Positions 12,617-25,394 of a stretch of 64,000 bases of DNA are shown here, piece after piece. The notes below the pieces were generated by a model that saw nothing but the letters and a program-made list of their open reading frames with translations, had not been told where the DNA came from and made no database searches. This DNA comes from Patiria pectinifera (taxonomy: Eukaryota > Echinodermata > Asteroidea > Valvatida > Asterinidae). Position 1 is the first letter of the stretch; each line of letters starts with the position of its first letter. Position numbers and translations under genes: made by a program. The DNA is taken from positions 7,706,643 through 7,770,642 of the forward strand of contig CM057140.1 in assembly GCA_029964075.1 (NCBI GenBank). The letters run 5' to 3'.

Positions 12617-13962
12617 CTACAATAATGACAACAAATCATCTTCATGATTATCTTTGACAAGAAATATTCTTCATAAATAAAACAAACACAAACAGAACTC
12701 TTCTAGATGACAAGAATTTGAAGTGAATGTAGTGCTTGCTCTCGTCTGTTGCAATCATATGGTATGCTTATGCCCAATGTGTATGGCCAGCTACTACTTT
12801 GAAATTTCATTGCCATAATGTAATGTTGACAGAACTGATGCGTGCACAAACAGGTACACGTACATGTATGTACATGTACAGTACATGTACAGCAAATAAA
12901 ATGGCTACTTCTATATTTAACTGGCCTGATTATTAATAAGTCAGTAACTCTTAATTTCCTCAACGTGGGAGGAAATGTTCTAAAACGAACATGTAAATGT
13001 CTGCCTTATAAGTTTGTCCTTTGAGCTATGCCCAAGTTCACAGCTCATCAAATTCAAGTCCAATACTAATAGCCTTAAGCTCCTTTCCATTCAATTGTCT
13101 AAGTAAAACAATTCACATGTACTGGTGCAGGTCTCTGACCAGCCACATTTTGTCAAGTATAACTCTGTGTAACATATGAAGCGTTTTAAGACATTGGTAT
13201 AAATGTGCCACGTACATGTTAGCACCACATTGTTTTTATTATTTTATAATATTATCATTAAGATCAGTTAAAATACATCTGTGAAATGCAATTGTGTGGG
13301 GTTTTTTTTTTTGGGGGGGGAGGGTTAATATAATAACGAGCCTCCAGTCTTAATTGTTTCTTTTTTTTTCCTCAGTCATTAACAGATCATGTTCTTCAAG
13401 TGTCACTTTGACAAACATAGGCTGAAAATGCACAAAGTATATTTGGTATCGAGGTACCGGTAGATCAAATGATCAAGTGTATTGTACAAAAAAAACAGCA
13501 AGAGTTATTTTCAAGGAATGTTTGTAAATAGTCAAAGGTATGTATAAAGGTATTCTGGTAATGTCAGCTGTCATGGACCAAGCTGTCAAACAATAGCAAG
13601 GTGTCCTTGAACAAAGATTAACGACAACACTTTTTTTCATGTAGATCCAACAACCATCACATTGTTATAAAATTGAAAGTTAAAAATTAGCAGCAATGGG
13701 CAGTTAGTCCTGTAAAATCGTTATTAAACATGATTTCATTATACATGTAATACAATTATTCCTTTTAACAAGATTTTATTCAGACACTTATCCCCATCTT
13801 TTTGTCACCTGATGTCTTCACAACCTTCAAAAAAAAGCTATTACCGGTAGGTGAAATACCATTCTCAAGTACACTAAACAACGTTACGTTGTTACATTTA
13901 GTCAAATGAACAACAAAAACAACAACTCTTTTATTTAACAAGAAAATTGTTTTAAATGATTT

Positions 13963-15249
13963 TAGTGCTGCAGCTGAACCGCCGAACCGAGCTACCAAGC
14001 TAAAAATAGCTGAACTTGGCCTTCCGAACCGAACCCGAACCGAACTGAACCCAAATTTCGGTTCGGAAAGTTCGGCAGGTATTTGTTGATAGCACTAAGA
14101 ATGCTAATGCTTGCAATGAAAGGGCAAAAATAAAACGCACGGGTGATTGAATTAACTGTGTTGAAAAGTCACTGCATTCATCTTCATTATTTGCAGTGTT
14201 CTGGCCTGGCAAACAAATCAGATATCGGGCCGATACGCTTTGAAAAAAATCCTACGCGCCTTGCGTTTTTCTCAATGAAAAGCGATGCTCTTTACATTCA
14301 TATCCAGCGTGCGTGGTCAGTATCATGCCCTGCGAAATGCTGCGCCGTGTTCCAGCGTGCGTGACGTAGTACGTTTGGACCAAACCAATTGCAGTGAAGG
14401 GTGTGCTTTCCTCGGCAGAATTCACCAGCATTTTCATTTTTTTCACCGTATCAAAATTTAAAAAAAATTTTTATGGAGTCTGAAACCTTTCCCATGTTCA
14501 GAATAAGTTCGTAATTTTCGCAATATATTTTTTTTCCGTAAAGAATGAATACGAAAAAACGATGTAATCGCCCAAAAGAGGGTGAAACACCCCTTTACAA
14601 AATGGATCCATCCACAGTTTTCCACAGCTGAATGAGAATTCATCATGGAGTTGCGAATCGAAAAGTTATTATTTTTTACGGTAGCTACTTGTCAGCTTGT
14701 TGCTAAAATTAATCATGATTTCATAAGTTGGGCGCAGTATTAAATGACCTGTTTGTTCTTAGGACAAAACTAATCAGCAATTACTGCCACGAGACAAGTT
14801 TTTAGTGCTCATCACGGCATGCTTGGACGGGACGGAACTCGTCGGGAAAACACATGTGGGAAAATACCATTTTTATGGCGATCGTGTAGCGTAGGGCCCC
14901 AGTTTTGTCCAGGAACCGGGCCGGATAGGGCTGCGATACAGGTAACATTTGTCAACGTCATCAAGTCAAATTATAATGGAATTTTGTTTACACACCAAAA
15001 ATAAGATTCAGCCTTCAACTTGTGTTGAATAGCATGTGGAAATTGCGGTGCTTATTTCTGTCAGACGTGCACGGTGCGCACGTGTTTGTTCATTGTAGCC
15101 CAATACATGTCATATGGACATGTACATTACGTATGGACATGTACATTACGTATGCACTTCCGAAGCCGAACCGTTCGGAGAAAAAAATATCGAACTGCAA
15201 CCGAACCAAACCAAACCAAACCGAACTTTGAGGATCAGTTGCAGCACTA
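13963..15249 (+). mobile_element. Non-autonomous hAT-like transposon, 1287 bp
   Basis: The ends are TAGTGCTGCAGCTGAACC and, inverted, a right end finishing TTGCAGCACTA. The 8-bp target duplication AATGATTT is exact (13955-13962 and 15250-15257), the hAT hallmark. The subterminal DNA is rich in GAACCGAA repeats. The body at about 14390-14640 is similar to the reverse complement of 22200-22450 inside another hAT-like element with different ends. No intact transposase is seen. A partial relative lies at about 30833-31010. Confidence 0.87.
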
Positions 15250-15747
15250 AATGATTTTTACATTTTCGAATACACAATTTTACCAATAAAATACAAACCT
15301 CAAGTTTTTATGTTCAAGTTATGGTAGTTAATCTTTGTGGGTAACATTTTAAAGCTAAAAACCATTATACTTATAGGAAAAGCACAAATGAAAATCAGTT
15401 TGAGCACTCTACACTAATCATCAGGGTGTATTGACATCAGCAATTAATCATAACATTCACATCAAAATGTCACATAACATACAACAGATGAAGTTCATAA
15501 TGAAATATTGAGAGAACGTGTTGTGTTGTTGCCTCCGTAACACCATGACATCCAACATACCGGGTAGTTTTCATCTAACATGTAAACAGTGCATTCTTTG
15601 CAAGTGCCCTGAATTGGGACTGCAATCTCCATTTTACATGGAATTAAAAGTGCCAGTTGTACCAGTGTTTGATTTTTTTTATATTTGGAAGGGTTGGGGT
15701 AAATACCGTTTTAAGTATATTTGGGGGGGAGGGGTGTGGCTTTTGAG

Positions 15748-15800
15748 GAAATTCTCCACAGTAATGCATGCAGGGAATTCTCCACAGTAATGCATGCAGG
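15748..15800 (+). repeat. 26-bp direct duplication
   Basis: AATTCTCCACAGTAATGCAT occurs twice in tandem with a 26-bp period, almost identically. It is a simple local duplication. Confidence 0.8.
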
Positions 15801-16337
15801 CAATGTATCATGCAGTATTATGCTCATTCATACCAAGCACTTAAGTGATGACAGCCCTTAATAAACTCAACTTGCAAATTTTCAATGCGAAACTACACTT
15901 GATTACATGTAAAACATTTCTTTCATCTGATTAAATTGACTTTCCACTGACAGTGAATTCCAAGCAAATGAGGCACAAGCACTTTCTTAAACATGTATGA
16001 ACAATGACAGTTTCTTACACTAAAGTTAGTTTTTGCAATTATGAAACTTGCAAAATTCTTGCATTTCTATTCCTATAAAGACACGTTTTGATAAACTTTT
16101 ATAAGTCCATGTACATTCATAAAGAATTATTCTCAATTGACCTGATTTATTTTTCCTTTCAATATACTGCATGGACCAAGAGCAAAGCTGACAATACTTT
16201 AGGGTACATACATGTATTTGGATCAAATTAATTTGTACAAACTATGAAATGGAGCCGAGTATGTGCTTAACTAATGCATTCTACCAAATTGTCAACGCTT
16301 CCCTTGCTTTAAATAATAAATGAGTTCTTGGCCGGTT

Positions 16338-16459
16338 TTAAACAAGTCCGTGTTTGACTGGCTGGGGGAATGGATGCTGATAATAGCCCGAGCTAAAGGC
16401 GAGGGATATTATTGGCGACCAGGCCCCCAGCCGGTCCATAGATAATGGACTTGTTTATT
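16338..16459. repeat. Small foldback element
   Basis: AAACAAGTCC near the left end and GGACTTGTTT near the right end are inverted, as are GGCTGGGGG and CCCCCAGCC inside. The total length is about 120 bp. No clear target duplication was identified. Confidence 0.55.
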
Positions 16460-16581
16460 ACCAGCAAAAAAATATACATTTCCAATGATTTTGTTCACCA
16501 ATATTACTTAATGTTTTTTAAACACCCCTCTAACTATGTGCACACTGCGAGACGTTGTGCAGAGTGCCGCTGTGCTGGTGT

Positions 16582-17340
16582 GTAGTGTGAATTTAGGACT
16601 ACATGTATGAAATACTGACTCGTTGGTAGTACTGCGCATGCGTAAGTGAGGATTGTGAACGTTCAACCAATAAAAGGGTGAAAGGGACCAGATTACATAG
16701 GAGTCCAAATTTCATGGGACACTGGAAAAGTGTTTAAAGGGAATATACAACATTTGCTTTTGCTGTAATTTTCAGAAATGGATGGATTTGGGGAATCAAT
16801 ATGTTATAGCACATATTGTTACACCGACTTGTTTGAAGTTTTGTGTTCGTAGATGCTGGAAAAACCAAGAAAAAAATCATGTTCCTGTGGTCTGGTTCCA
16901 TGACCCCACTTAAATTGAAATGGAGCAATTAATAGACGTCGGGGAACCTGTCTAGAAGGCTTGTACCTGTTCATAGATGTGTAATCGATTGTAACCAAAT
17001 TCAGACTAAACATTGGTAACTAAATATGGTAAATTGGGGGCATTATCTGAAAAAAAACCCATTTTTTTTCAAACGCTGGTCGGCCGACCAGTTTTTGAAA
17101 TTGAAACAAACATACCACATTTTTTTAAAATGACAGCACACCAGGTGCCATGATTTTACAGGATGCTTTAGACTGTCATTCCCTAACAGTCCAGTAGGTA
17201 TTTCATAATAATTTGGTAGTTTTGATTTTTGATGTTTGCAAATGTTGTATATTCCCTTTAAGAACAGCCAGCCAGTGTTTTACCAACTGTTTAAGACTGG
17301 CCACGTGATGGGTTCTCGACCAATAGGAATTAGTAGTCAG
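16582..17340 (+). repeat. H dispersed repeat interrupted by a TTAA element
   Basis: The left part (16582-16737) and the right part (17258-17340) match 11800-12010, including CATAGGAGTC and TCTCGACCAATAGGAAT. The element at 16738-17257 sits between them. Confidence 0.7.
16738..17257 (+). mobile_element. TTAA-flanked MITE, 520 bp
   Basis: Perfect 20-bp inverted ends AGGGAATATACAACATTTGC are flanked by TTAA at 16734-16737 and 17258-17261. It is inserted into an H repeat. It encodes no transposase. Confidence 0.82.
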
Positions 17341-17797
17341 CTTGCACTCAGTGTAAGCTTGCATTTCAACTTTGCTCAAATATGGATATATTGGAATTGC
17401 TATAATGAATAGCAGCTACATGTACATGTATAACGAATAATCTTTTGTAGACCCCATGTTTGTTGCAGTAATGTTCTACTGTGTAGTATGTGGCATTTCA
17501 CTATAAATTTCAGAGAGGAAAGTGTACATCTTATTCTTAATTCCAAATGCAAGGTGGTCTACATGTACATGTACACAATGGCAATAACTCAAAGTGTTCC
17601 ATACTAAATAATGTCTAATGCAGGCACACTGAAAAACTTTGAAAAAGAATAAATTTTTAACCCAAGAAAGTCCAGCTTCAGATCCTATCAGCAGACTGAT
17701 GTTACGTATTTAAACGTGTGATACACATACAAGACCAAGAGTGTTAGTGAGTGTAGCAGTTTTCATGTACATTATCTGGTAAGCATTGCTGCTATAC

Positions 17798-17959
17798 CTG
17801 AGATGATGGTGAAGAGTTAGTCCACATCTGTTGGTTTGACTGCATGTCTTGTTGATGTTGGTGCCATGATGGTGGTGCTTGTTGCTGCCATGACTGCTGC
17901 CATAATTGTTGCTGATTGTACTCCATGCCCTGGCCTTGCTGACCAAATTGTGAGGGCAT
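17798..17959 (-). CDS. ARID1: ARID1 (BAF250/Osa), third coding exon
   Basis: This 54-codon exon is very rich in Q, W, H and S. It begins MPSQFGQQGQGMEYNQQQLW and ends MWTNSSPSSQ. The acceptor is GAACAG before ATGCCC, and the donor is TCTCAG before GTATAGC; it is phase 0 at both ends. The W/Q-rich low-complexity character fits the prion-like N-terminal half of ARID1 proteins, which is poorly conserved. The exon is placed in the gene by open frame, splice sites, phase and composition rather than by a unique motif. Confidence 0.82.
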
Positions 17960-18734
17960 CTGTTCATATTCAAGTAACAGTCACACTAATTAGTCTTTGA
18001 TTATATTAGGCTGCATTTTGAAAAAGAGCTTGTCTTTATTTAATCACTGGAAGTATAGTGTTCTGGCGATAGGGTAGTTTAGGAAACCTCCATCAGTTTA
18101 GTTCTTGAGTGATTTTAATCATTCAAAAAGACTCTTGCAATTGATATTGGCTTTTGTTTTTCAAATAAAGCCTTTTTTTTTTTAAATACGTGGTTTACAG
18201 ATTTGTTTTGGTCCCGGGAAGGGCGGCAAGTGAGAAATAAAAAAATTAAATAATTTTTTTTTTAAATCCGCAAATGTGGGGACGCCCTTCAACGCCCATA
18301 ATGGTGCACCCAGTATTCGGACACTGTATTCGGACATGAAAGTGCTCAAACGAAATGTCGTCATTCAGTTTTACTGCCCGAAACTTATCAAAATTTGCTC
18401 GGGTAAAGTTATCAAACTTTAAAAATTAAAGGTAACAACTATATTGAGCTCTCTTTATTGGGGGGTAGACTCCAGTATAAAAGTGAATCAAAAGCTTGTG
18501 ATTTCTACTTGGAAGGCAAAAATTGTTTGTTTGTTTGTTTCTTTTGGGGGGGGCGTGTCATCAAATGTGAAATTGTTGGGCGACTATTTTTTTTATTTTT
18601 TTTTTCGATTTCTGAATTTTTTTTTCGGCGGCAATTCCGTAATCCAAGTAATTTTATAAAATGGCCTAAACCACATAGGGAAATTGACTAGGTGCATTAT
18701 AATAATTTTAGAAGTTGAACAAGAAATTGGTGTT

Positions 18735-18800
18735 AAGTTTGAGCCTGCAACCTCCGGATGCTGTACCAGTACTCAACTCACTGAGATATCCAGCCCTTAA
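18735..18800 (-). repeat. tRNA-derived SINE head
   Basis: The reverse complement reads like a Pol III internal promoter: an A-box-like GATATCTCAGTGAG, then CATCCGGAGGTTGCAGGCTC and a degenerate B box. It cannot fold as a complete tRNA cloverleaf, so it is a SINE relic rather than a tRNA gene. Confidence 0.5.
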
Positions 18801-19593
18801 TTTACATCATAGTGATATGTTGGAGCAAGATGCAACTTTCTTGCCTGATTATCCAGTTGGTACCCTGTGCATCAACGCATTTTGTACATTCAAGGTGCAT
18901 TATGGTCCAATAAAACATTACAGCAATTTTTGGTCTTTTATACCGGTAGAGGCAGAGTCCTTAACTAAACTACCGCCACACTGATTATTTTCTTAGAAAA
19001 GTTTGAAAAGTTAGAATAAGAATGGAAGGTTTGCAAGGTGAAGCAAACAATAAGAATAAGTTTGCGGTTGCACCATGTGATGAGAAATTTCTCTTTGTAA
19101 GTTTGTGTGGTTCAAGAAAGAACCTGGGGACACTCAACGTTTCGCAAAGTACCGGTATGCCTCGCCGGTCGTCAGGAGACTACCAAAGAGCAGTCTACTG
19201 ATGGCATACTATCTGAAACATTCAGTTCCCTCGGTTCGTTTCAGATCCAAACAAACTCACACACAAACCAAAGATTTTTTTGCCACATGGTGCAACCGTA
19301 AACTTATTCTCACTGGAAAAGTCTAGTACGTGTATTGTACTCTGGTCATTTAATCACAGGCACAGGAGCCTCTAACCATCATCCCCACTCCTGTACACAA
19401 ATAAATGGAGTTTGTGTTTCCACACAAAAAATTTAAAAAATTAAGGTTTGATACAAACTTAGTATGAAAATTGAAAAGAGTGGGAATTGATCGTGATAAA
19501 TGAAGCACACTATGAAAAATGAAATCTTGAAAATATTTACAGATCACTGAATATTTTCAAATTTTCCCATGGGTAGACTCTGAGATTTAGTCA

Positions 19594-19763
19594 TTAACCC
19601 TAACCTTCCCAACTCCATCAAAATCCATCCCCCATTTTGGGGAATTTTGGCAGGTAAGCCATGTGTACCAAGTCCATCAAAATCCACCAGCCCAGTGATG
19701 GATTTTGATGGATTTGGTCCTCTACTCAATACATTGCAAAAATAAGTAGAAAGTTAGGGTTAA
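19594..19763. repeat. Short element with inverted TTAACCCTAAC ends
   Basis: ATTAACCCTAACC at the left faces GTTAGGGTTAAT at the right. The interior repeats TCCATCAAAATCCA phrases, as at 21315-21620. It is a member or relative of the R1 group. Confidence 0.55.
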
Positions 19764-20264
19764 TGGAAACCAACCACACAGATCAGTCACTCTAATGTGG
19801 CAAACATTGACTAATTTTGACGATTATACAACATGTATATTTGAAACAATCTACAACATTGAAAACTAAATAAGGGAGTTTCAGTCACACAATAAATGTT
19901 AAGAAGCTGCCTCTTCTAATTTGGGCTCTCTTTCCTGTGTACATGTATGTTCTGTTTTCATGTATTTATTTCAAGGTCTTACTGCTCGTACTTAATAGCA
20001 TGTTTTCCGAAGTTTCCACTGCCAGTACACATGGCAGTCCATGCACACTGATACCACGTGATACAGACCATGCTGGCCAGTTCCCTTCATGACAAAATAA
20101 TGTTGTGCAAACTGGTTTGCACAACTTAAATTCTGTATTATTTTGAAGTACCGCTGACCCTAGATGTTTTCCTCTTTAACTAGGGCAAACTTTTATCATT
20201 TGTCAGGAGCCAGTTTTGATAGATTTCATGGCACAAAATAATTCGGGTTGAAAATATGGCGTTA

Positions 20265-20378
20265 ATACTCCATTTAATCAGCACCAAAAAAATTAGCTAT
20301 TAAACAAATTTTCCAATCTACCAACCCTATTTTGAAAAGGCGAATAATCGGAACCACACAATATATATTTTTTTGGCC
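20265..20378 (-). repeat. Harbinger-like repeat end
   Basis: It contains CCAACCCTATTTTGAAAAGG and CGGAACC, then a T-run ending GGCC followed by TAA. This is the same terminal arrangement as at 11126 and 4330. Confidence 0.5.
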
Positions 20379-21314
20379 TAACTGCACCTGAATAACCCCC
20401 ACTCTCGGCCCAGTTTTGAAAAGTCCTGTGGAGAACCCTGATTGAGTCAACCCCACTCAAATTGATGGCATGACACTGGTTTGTTTCTTTATTTTATTAA
20501 AAAGTGTTTCTCCTACTCATCCAAAAGCAAAGAGGTTTTAGAAAGGGGACCAATATTAACCATCCTAGTCTTCTGCACTTCACAACACTTCAAGATTTGC
20601 AAAACTACTTTTGCCCATTGCGTTAGCACCCACACGTCTAATTCCATTAAACCTCCTATGCAAACATACATTCTATGCCAAGTTGTCCTTTCAGTCAAAA
20701 TTAATCAAGTGCCTGTTTTCAACAGTTAAGATTCCCAGCCCACATAAAGCAGGATTGACTGACTGCACATGACTGTTTATGCAACTTGATACAGCTTTGC
20801 TTTGACTGTTGGTAATTGATAAGCCAGCTGTGCAAACAACTTGCCTGCTTTGTCTGTTCATGGTCTGTTGACTGAGTTTGACTGGTCACAGTGCTTGCTT
20901 AACATATGATCTGACTGCTGTTGACTAGCCTGTGCTAAAAGTATAGCAGGGGAAGTGGATGGAAAGTTTGATGTCTGTGACTGTTTGTCTATGACTGTTT
21001 AAATAGCAGGAGGGTTAAGGTGATCTTCTGTAGAATATACACTTCAAATCCCTGCACAATTATTTTCTATAGTTAAGTTCAGGAGGTAGATTCGTTCACG
21101 TTTCATTGCTCGCCACAGTGCTGTTTTTTGTGCATTGACTTTCTGTGTGACCATGGTGTGACACAGTTACTTTTATACTTTATATCCCTTCACCAGGCAT
21201 GCCGGTCAAATTGGAATGGGAAGCACAAAGCCAATACGGCGTGTGTCCGGAAAAGTTGGAATTCTAGATGCTCTCTGGTGCATTTTGTGCAGTTTATGAC
21301 CACTTGAATTGAAA

Positions 21315-21620
21315 TTTTAACCCTAACCCCTTGAGCACTTTTACTAGAAAGTATCCTAAATCCACCAAAATCCACCTATTTTGTCATGCCACAAAATGTT
21401 GGTGTCCTGAGTTCATCAGAATCCACTAGTGAGTCCATCAGAATCCACCAGTGTCCCTCAACTGCTCAATATGGAGGTATCCTGAATCCATCAAAATTCT
21501 GCAGTACCACTAGGCTTACTGTCCTGAATCCATCAAAATCCCCCAACATTTTCAACATGGAGGTATCGTGAATCCGCCGAAATCCTCCAAAACAGGGGTG
21601 TGCATTTTGATGGATTCCAG
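21315..21620. repeat. R1-like repeat
   Basis: It starts near TTTTAACCCTAACCCC and repeats TGAATCCATCAAAATCC-type phrases with period variation. It is diverged, and the borders are approximate. Confidence 0.5.
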
Positions 21621-21848
21621 TACTTTCCAGTGCATTCAATGGTCAGTGTTCTTCTGATTAGGCCTTAATAGTACATGTATGCCATTATGCTTGCCATGCA
21701 TGTGTCTGTATCCCGACGCATTCATGCATGTGAACAAATGACGGAATCAGGCTAATAGTCCAGAGTAGATAGAGGGCGCTATAGCGACACGCTCATTCAT
21801 AAAAAAGGCCAAACTGTATGCTGGGAAATGCGCATGGAGTCTGCGTTC

Positions 21849-22831
21849 TAAGCCTGTTCGATATCAATATTTCACGATATTTCGATTTAATTTTCATATC
21901 GGAAATCGTATCGATCTCTTAAACAAAATCGGCACATCATGGAATTCGATATGCCGAAAAATATCGCGATATTCTTTTGTAGTACCGCTTTTGTAACCAT
22001 TAAAGTCCGGTGAGCTAGATCAAATTTTTCTGCACGTATTTTCCTGACTCGTTCCGTCTCTTCCGTGGTTGTTCCCAGGCACTTAACACTTGCTTAGTGC
22101 CAAAACTGTGCCAAACTTGTGAAATCAGTTCATATTTTCAGCACCAAAAAATGTCGAAAACCAACCGTTCAATCGTGACTTTGGTTCAAAAAAATTCATT
22201 ACTTGAAATTGGACGGATCCATTAATTTTGTAAAGGGCTGCTTGGAGTTAACATCGTTCTTCGAATAAATTCTTTACAAAAAAAATTATTTTGTGAGTTT
22301 GTAACGATGAAGAACTTTTTCTGAACAAGGAAATATTTCGGACTCCATAAAATAAACCTGTCATTTGTTATTTTGAAAAGGTGGAAATACTGGTACATTG
22401 TTTTCAAGGAAGCACACCCTTGACCGCAAATGGTGTGGGCTGTACACAGTCTTACCATGCGTGCATGTGGCATCAATGCCGCGTGCATTGCGTGCTATTG
22501 CTTCGTTCTTTCCTCGTGAGATATTTCTATTTTCACATTTTTATCTAACATTTCAAGTTAATTTTTTCGATATTTGAATGTGGAATTTGTTTTCTACTTA
22601 ATTGGCAAAGTAAATGAGACTAGTAGTCAAATAAAATTGACGATTTTGTTCCAGACATATTCGGACCATTGGGTTATTTTTCACGGCAGTGGATGGTGAC
22701 TTCAGTCATGGTTTTTTTTGTTATTCCATTGTTCCATGAATGGAAAAATGACGTCATCACGATAATATCGCGATATTAGATTTTTTTCACGATATTCCAA
22801 TTTAAAAATAAATGGATATCGAGCAGCCTTA
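21849..22831 (+). mobile_element. Non-autonomous hAT-like transposon, 983 bp
   Basis: The ends TAAGCCTGTTCGATATC and GATATCGAGCAGCCTTA are inverted with two mismatches. Flanking 8-mers CTGCGTTC (21841-21848) and CTGTGTTC (22832-22839) form an 8-bp duplication with one mismatch. The subterminal DNA is rich in ATATCGNNATAT. Its interior resembles part of the element at 13963-15249 in reverse. No intact ORF. Confidence 0.8.
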
Positions 22832-23998
22832 CTGTGTTCTGCATTTTTTCATGCCTTTAAAAATGCAGAGCCAGGCAATTTGTATGCTAGCGATATCGGC
22901 GCAAGATTCCGCAGCGTCACGGCATGAAACAAGCCGGGTGCGCAGTAATATCACATGTAAACATTTCAGGGACAAAATAGTCCCTGCTTTTAATCCACTA
23001 GTACATTGCATAGGATATCACATTTTGTAATAAGTATGCCAACTTTGAGATGAGCTAGAAACCAAACAAAAAAATATTATAACTCCAGTTTTTTTATATG
23101 TTGTAGAAAACATGTTAGGGTATAATTTCCATCCAAGTTCATCTCAATTTCATGTGATCCACAAGGTCAAAGTAAAGGTTAAAAGGTCATCATTCTTCAA
23201 ACTGCTCCGAAATGAAAATAATGGTAAATTTGGATTTCTTATGATATAACCTTTCCAAAGAAACCAAGATGAAAACTGGTGGCCACACCCATTTTGACCA
23301 AAATTTCCAAAAATGGCTGGCGGGATCACGAAAACCGTTGGTTTGATGGCGCTAAAACCTCACATTTCAAATTTCATTTTTTTGAATGAATTGACATGGA
23401 ATGACCCAAGAAGAAAACTGCTGTCGCTGTCAATTTATGTGTTTGAGATATTGATGCCTTGCTTGCTAAACATGGACCGTGTGGTAACAGTTACATACAT
23501 TCAGTTCTATGCGGTTTGCTAGTTGCACATGTATGTCACCAGAGGTGGTGTCTTATTACTAGACATTTGGCCCAGCCACAGTAAAGACTTGTATGGAAAA
23601 ATTATGCTTCCCATTTCAAACCTTGGAATAAATACAACATTCAGCCACAAAAGTTTTCTCAAAACGATTTATATCAAGAAATAGAACAACTTCTATTTCC
23701 ATGTAGATGTGTCTCAAATAAAGAATGTCAAAGCACTCTCTCAAGACATTGTAACACCAAAAAACATGGATTCATGCAGCGAGTGTAATACAATCACTGT
23801 TCCTCAGAGGGACATAATCATGTAAATATACACACACAGATTGGAAATCGCGCTTTACAGATTTCAGGCAGCTTAGGCACATAGAGCAAATGGGTTTTTT
23901 CCTCAAAATTTCGTATTTATTTTATGCATGTAATGTACTAATTAAATTAGTTGATGGCCAAGATTTTAAATCCTGAATGACTTCCTCTCTAAGCCTAC

Positions 23999-24211
23999 CT
24001 GTTGAGGGAATGGTGTACTGTTTGAAGTCATATTAGCCATGCCCCCTTGACTCTGCACATTGTGAGTCCTAGATCCTGCCATATGACTTCCAGTATATTG
24101 AGACATGCCTGGATACTGTCTACTTCCTAGCTGGCTCTGCTGCTGGTAGGGAACCCCTGGGAAAGGACGTTTGAGTACAGGGCTGGGGCCACTGTCTGCA
24201 ACACCTCCCAT
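23999..24211 (-). CDS. ARID1: ARID1 (BAF250/Osa), second coding exon
   Basis: This 71-codon exon begins MGGVADSGPSPVLKRPFPGV and ends MTSNSTPFPQQ. The acceptor is TAATTAG before ATGGGA, and the donor is CAACAG before GTAGGC; it is phase 0 at both ends. It joins exon 1 (ending MGRNQ) in frame. The content (PYQQQSQ, RQYPGMSQYTG) resembles the PYSQQQ / QRYPM region of vertebrate ARID1A in composition and order. The ATG at its first codon is probably internal to the transcript, although an alternative start here cannot be ruled out. Confidence 0.88.
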
Positions 24212-24728
24212 CTAATTACAAAACAACAAATCAATGCAAAAATTAATTATTGCAATAAAATTTACTAGGCTTGTGACGGTATTGCATTTACTATATACCG
24301 CGGTATCCAGTGACAAAAAAACGCTATTCACTAAAACCACGGTATTACGTTAAGTGGGGTATTACGTCATTATCAAGGAAAAAAAAACCAAGAAACCACT
24401 AACCACCAGGCACCACGTGCCCATTTGATAAGCCACTGGTGCAGCATAAATCACGCAAATGCTTCACGCCGCAAATTTCCAACACTAAAGTGTTATGGTT
24501 TCATTATCAGTCCATTTGTTTTTTAAAAATATGTCATTGTAATAGATTATTAAAAATAAAAAGCTTACTTTTTGTGGTATTGTATTATTCGAATTTGTAA
24601 GTCATTGACATAACAAGGTCCACCAAAAGATAATGCAGATCATTCTAATAATCATCACATGTTACGCATGCGCAATTGTGGAGGCTGAAATATGAAGTTG
24701 TCAGTGCTGCCACTTTCATAACGAACAG

Positions 24729-25190
24729 ACCAATCATACCCAAACATGAATGGAAAATGTTTTGAGCGCCATTTTAGATGGCCAATCAGCTCGATCCATT
24801 CAGTGCGTGGGAAAAAGCATGTGTCACAACATGTGCTTGTGGACCCAGCAGGACAGCGTAGGGGGCAGGGGGCTTCTGTAATGTGTGATCGTACAGGTTT
24901 TTTTCCCACGATGAGAAATCATGGCTTTGATATTACGCTTTCTTTTGGAGTATTTTCTTTTCTCGATTTTTATTTGGACGGCTCAGCATCGTATGATTCA
25001 GGTGAGTCCCTTCCCTTTGCACGTCGGTACCGATAAATAATCAACGGACCAATCATACCAAAACATGAATGAAAAATATGTTCCGAGCACGGCTTTAGAT
25101 GGTCAATCAGAATCTTTTAAAAAGGGTGTTTTAGATCGATGAATGCAGTGCATGGGGGAAAAGCATGTGTTTCAACTCTCTCTGTGCTGA
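24729..25190 (+). repeat. Diverged tandem duplication, about 320-bp period
   Basis: CAATCATACCCAAACATGAA at 24731 recurs as CAATCATACCAAAACATGAA near 25051. The following TTTAGATGGNCAATCAG and AAAGCATGTGT blocks recur in the same order. Confidence 0.65.
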
Positions 25191-25394
25191 TCCAGCGTGG
25201 AATCGCAGGTATGCGTATCATGCACTGACATATACAGCCACGCACATGACACAGGTGTATTCGGGGGCTTTCATAAACATCGTAAGTGTACGCTTCTAGA
25301 TCGTACAAGAGTTTTCCCCGATTTTCATACGACACCGGCCACAGCCACGTACAGGCGCAGCACGGTGCGTTGTGGCCGGCCGGGCCAGGCGGGT

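Larger units (their letters stand above)
12617..17797. other. ARID1 intron (5.2 kb)
   Basis: It contains a 1.29-kb hAT-like element (13963-15249), a 26-bp direct duplication (15748-15800), a small foldback (16338-16459) and an H repeat (16582-17340) carrying a TTAA insertion. The rest is AT-rich, with alternating GTACATGTAC stretches (about 12855-12890) and a T-run/G-run junction near 13302. No gene is seen. Confidence 0.75.
17960..23998. other. ARID1 intron (6.0 kb)
   Basis: It holds a SINE head (18735-18800), a short element with AACCCTAAC ends (19594-19763), a Harbinger-like end (to 20378), an R1-like region (21315-21620) and a hAT-like element (21849-22831). The stretches 20390-21300 and 22850-23990 show nothing recognisable beyond AT-rich sequence. 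Confidence 0.72.

Noticed and set aside
18715..18984. 89-codon ORF
   Set aside because: It runs antisense through a tRNA-derived SINE head.
19594..19606. Telomeric repeat insertion (TTAACCCTAACC)
   Set aside because: Only about one and a half telomere-like units are present, at the ends of a dispersed repeat family, so it is better read as an element end.
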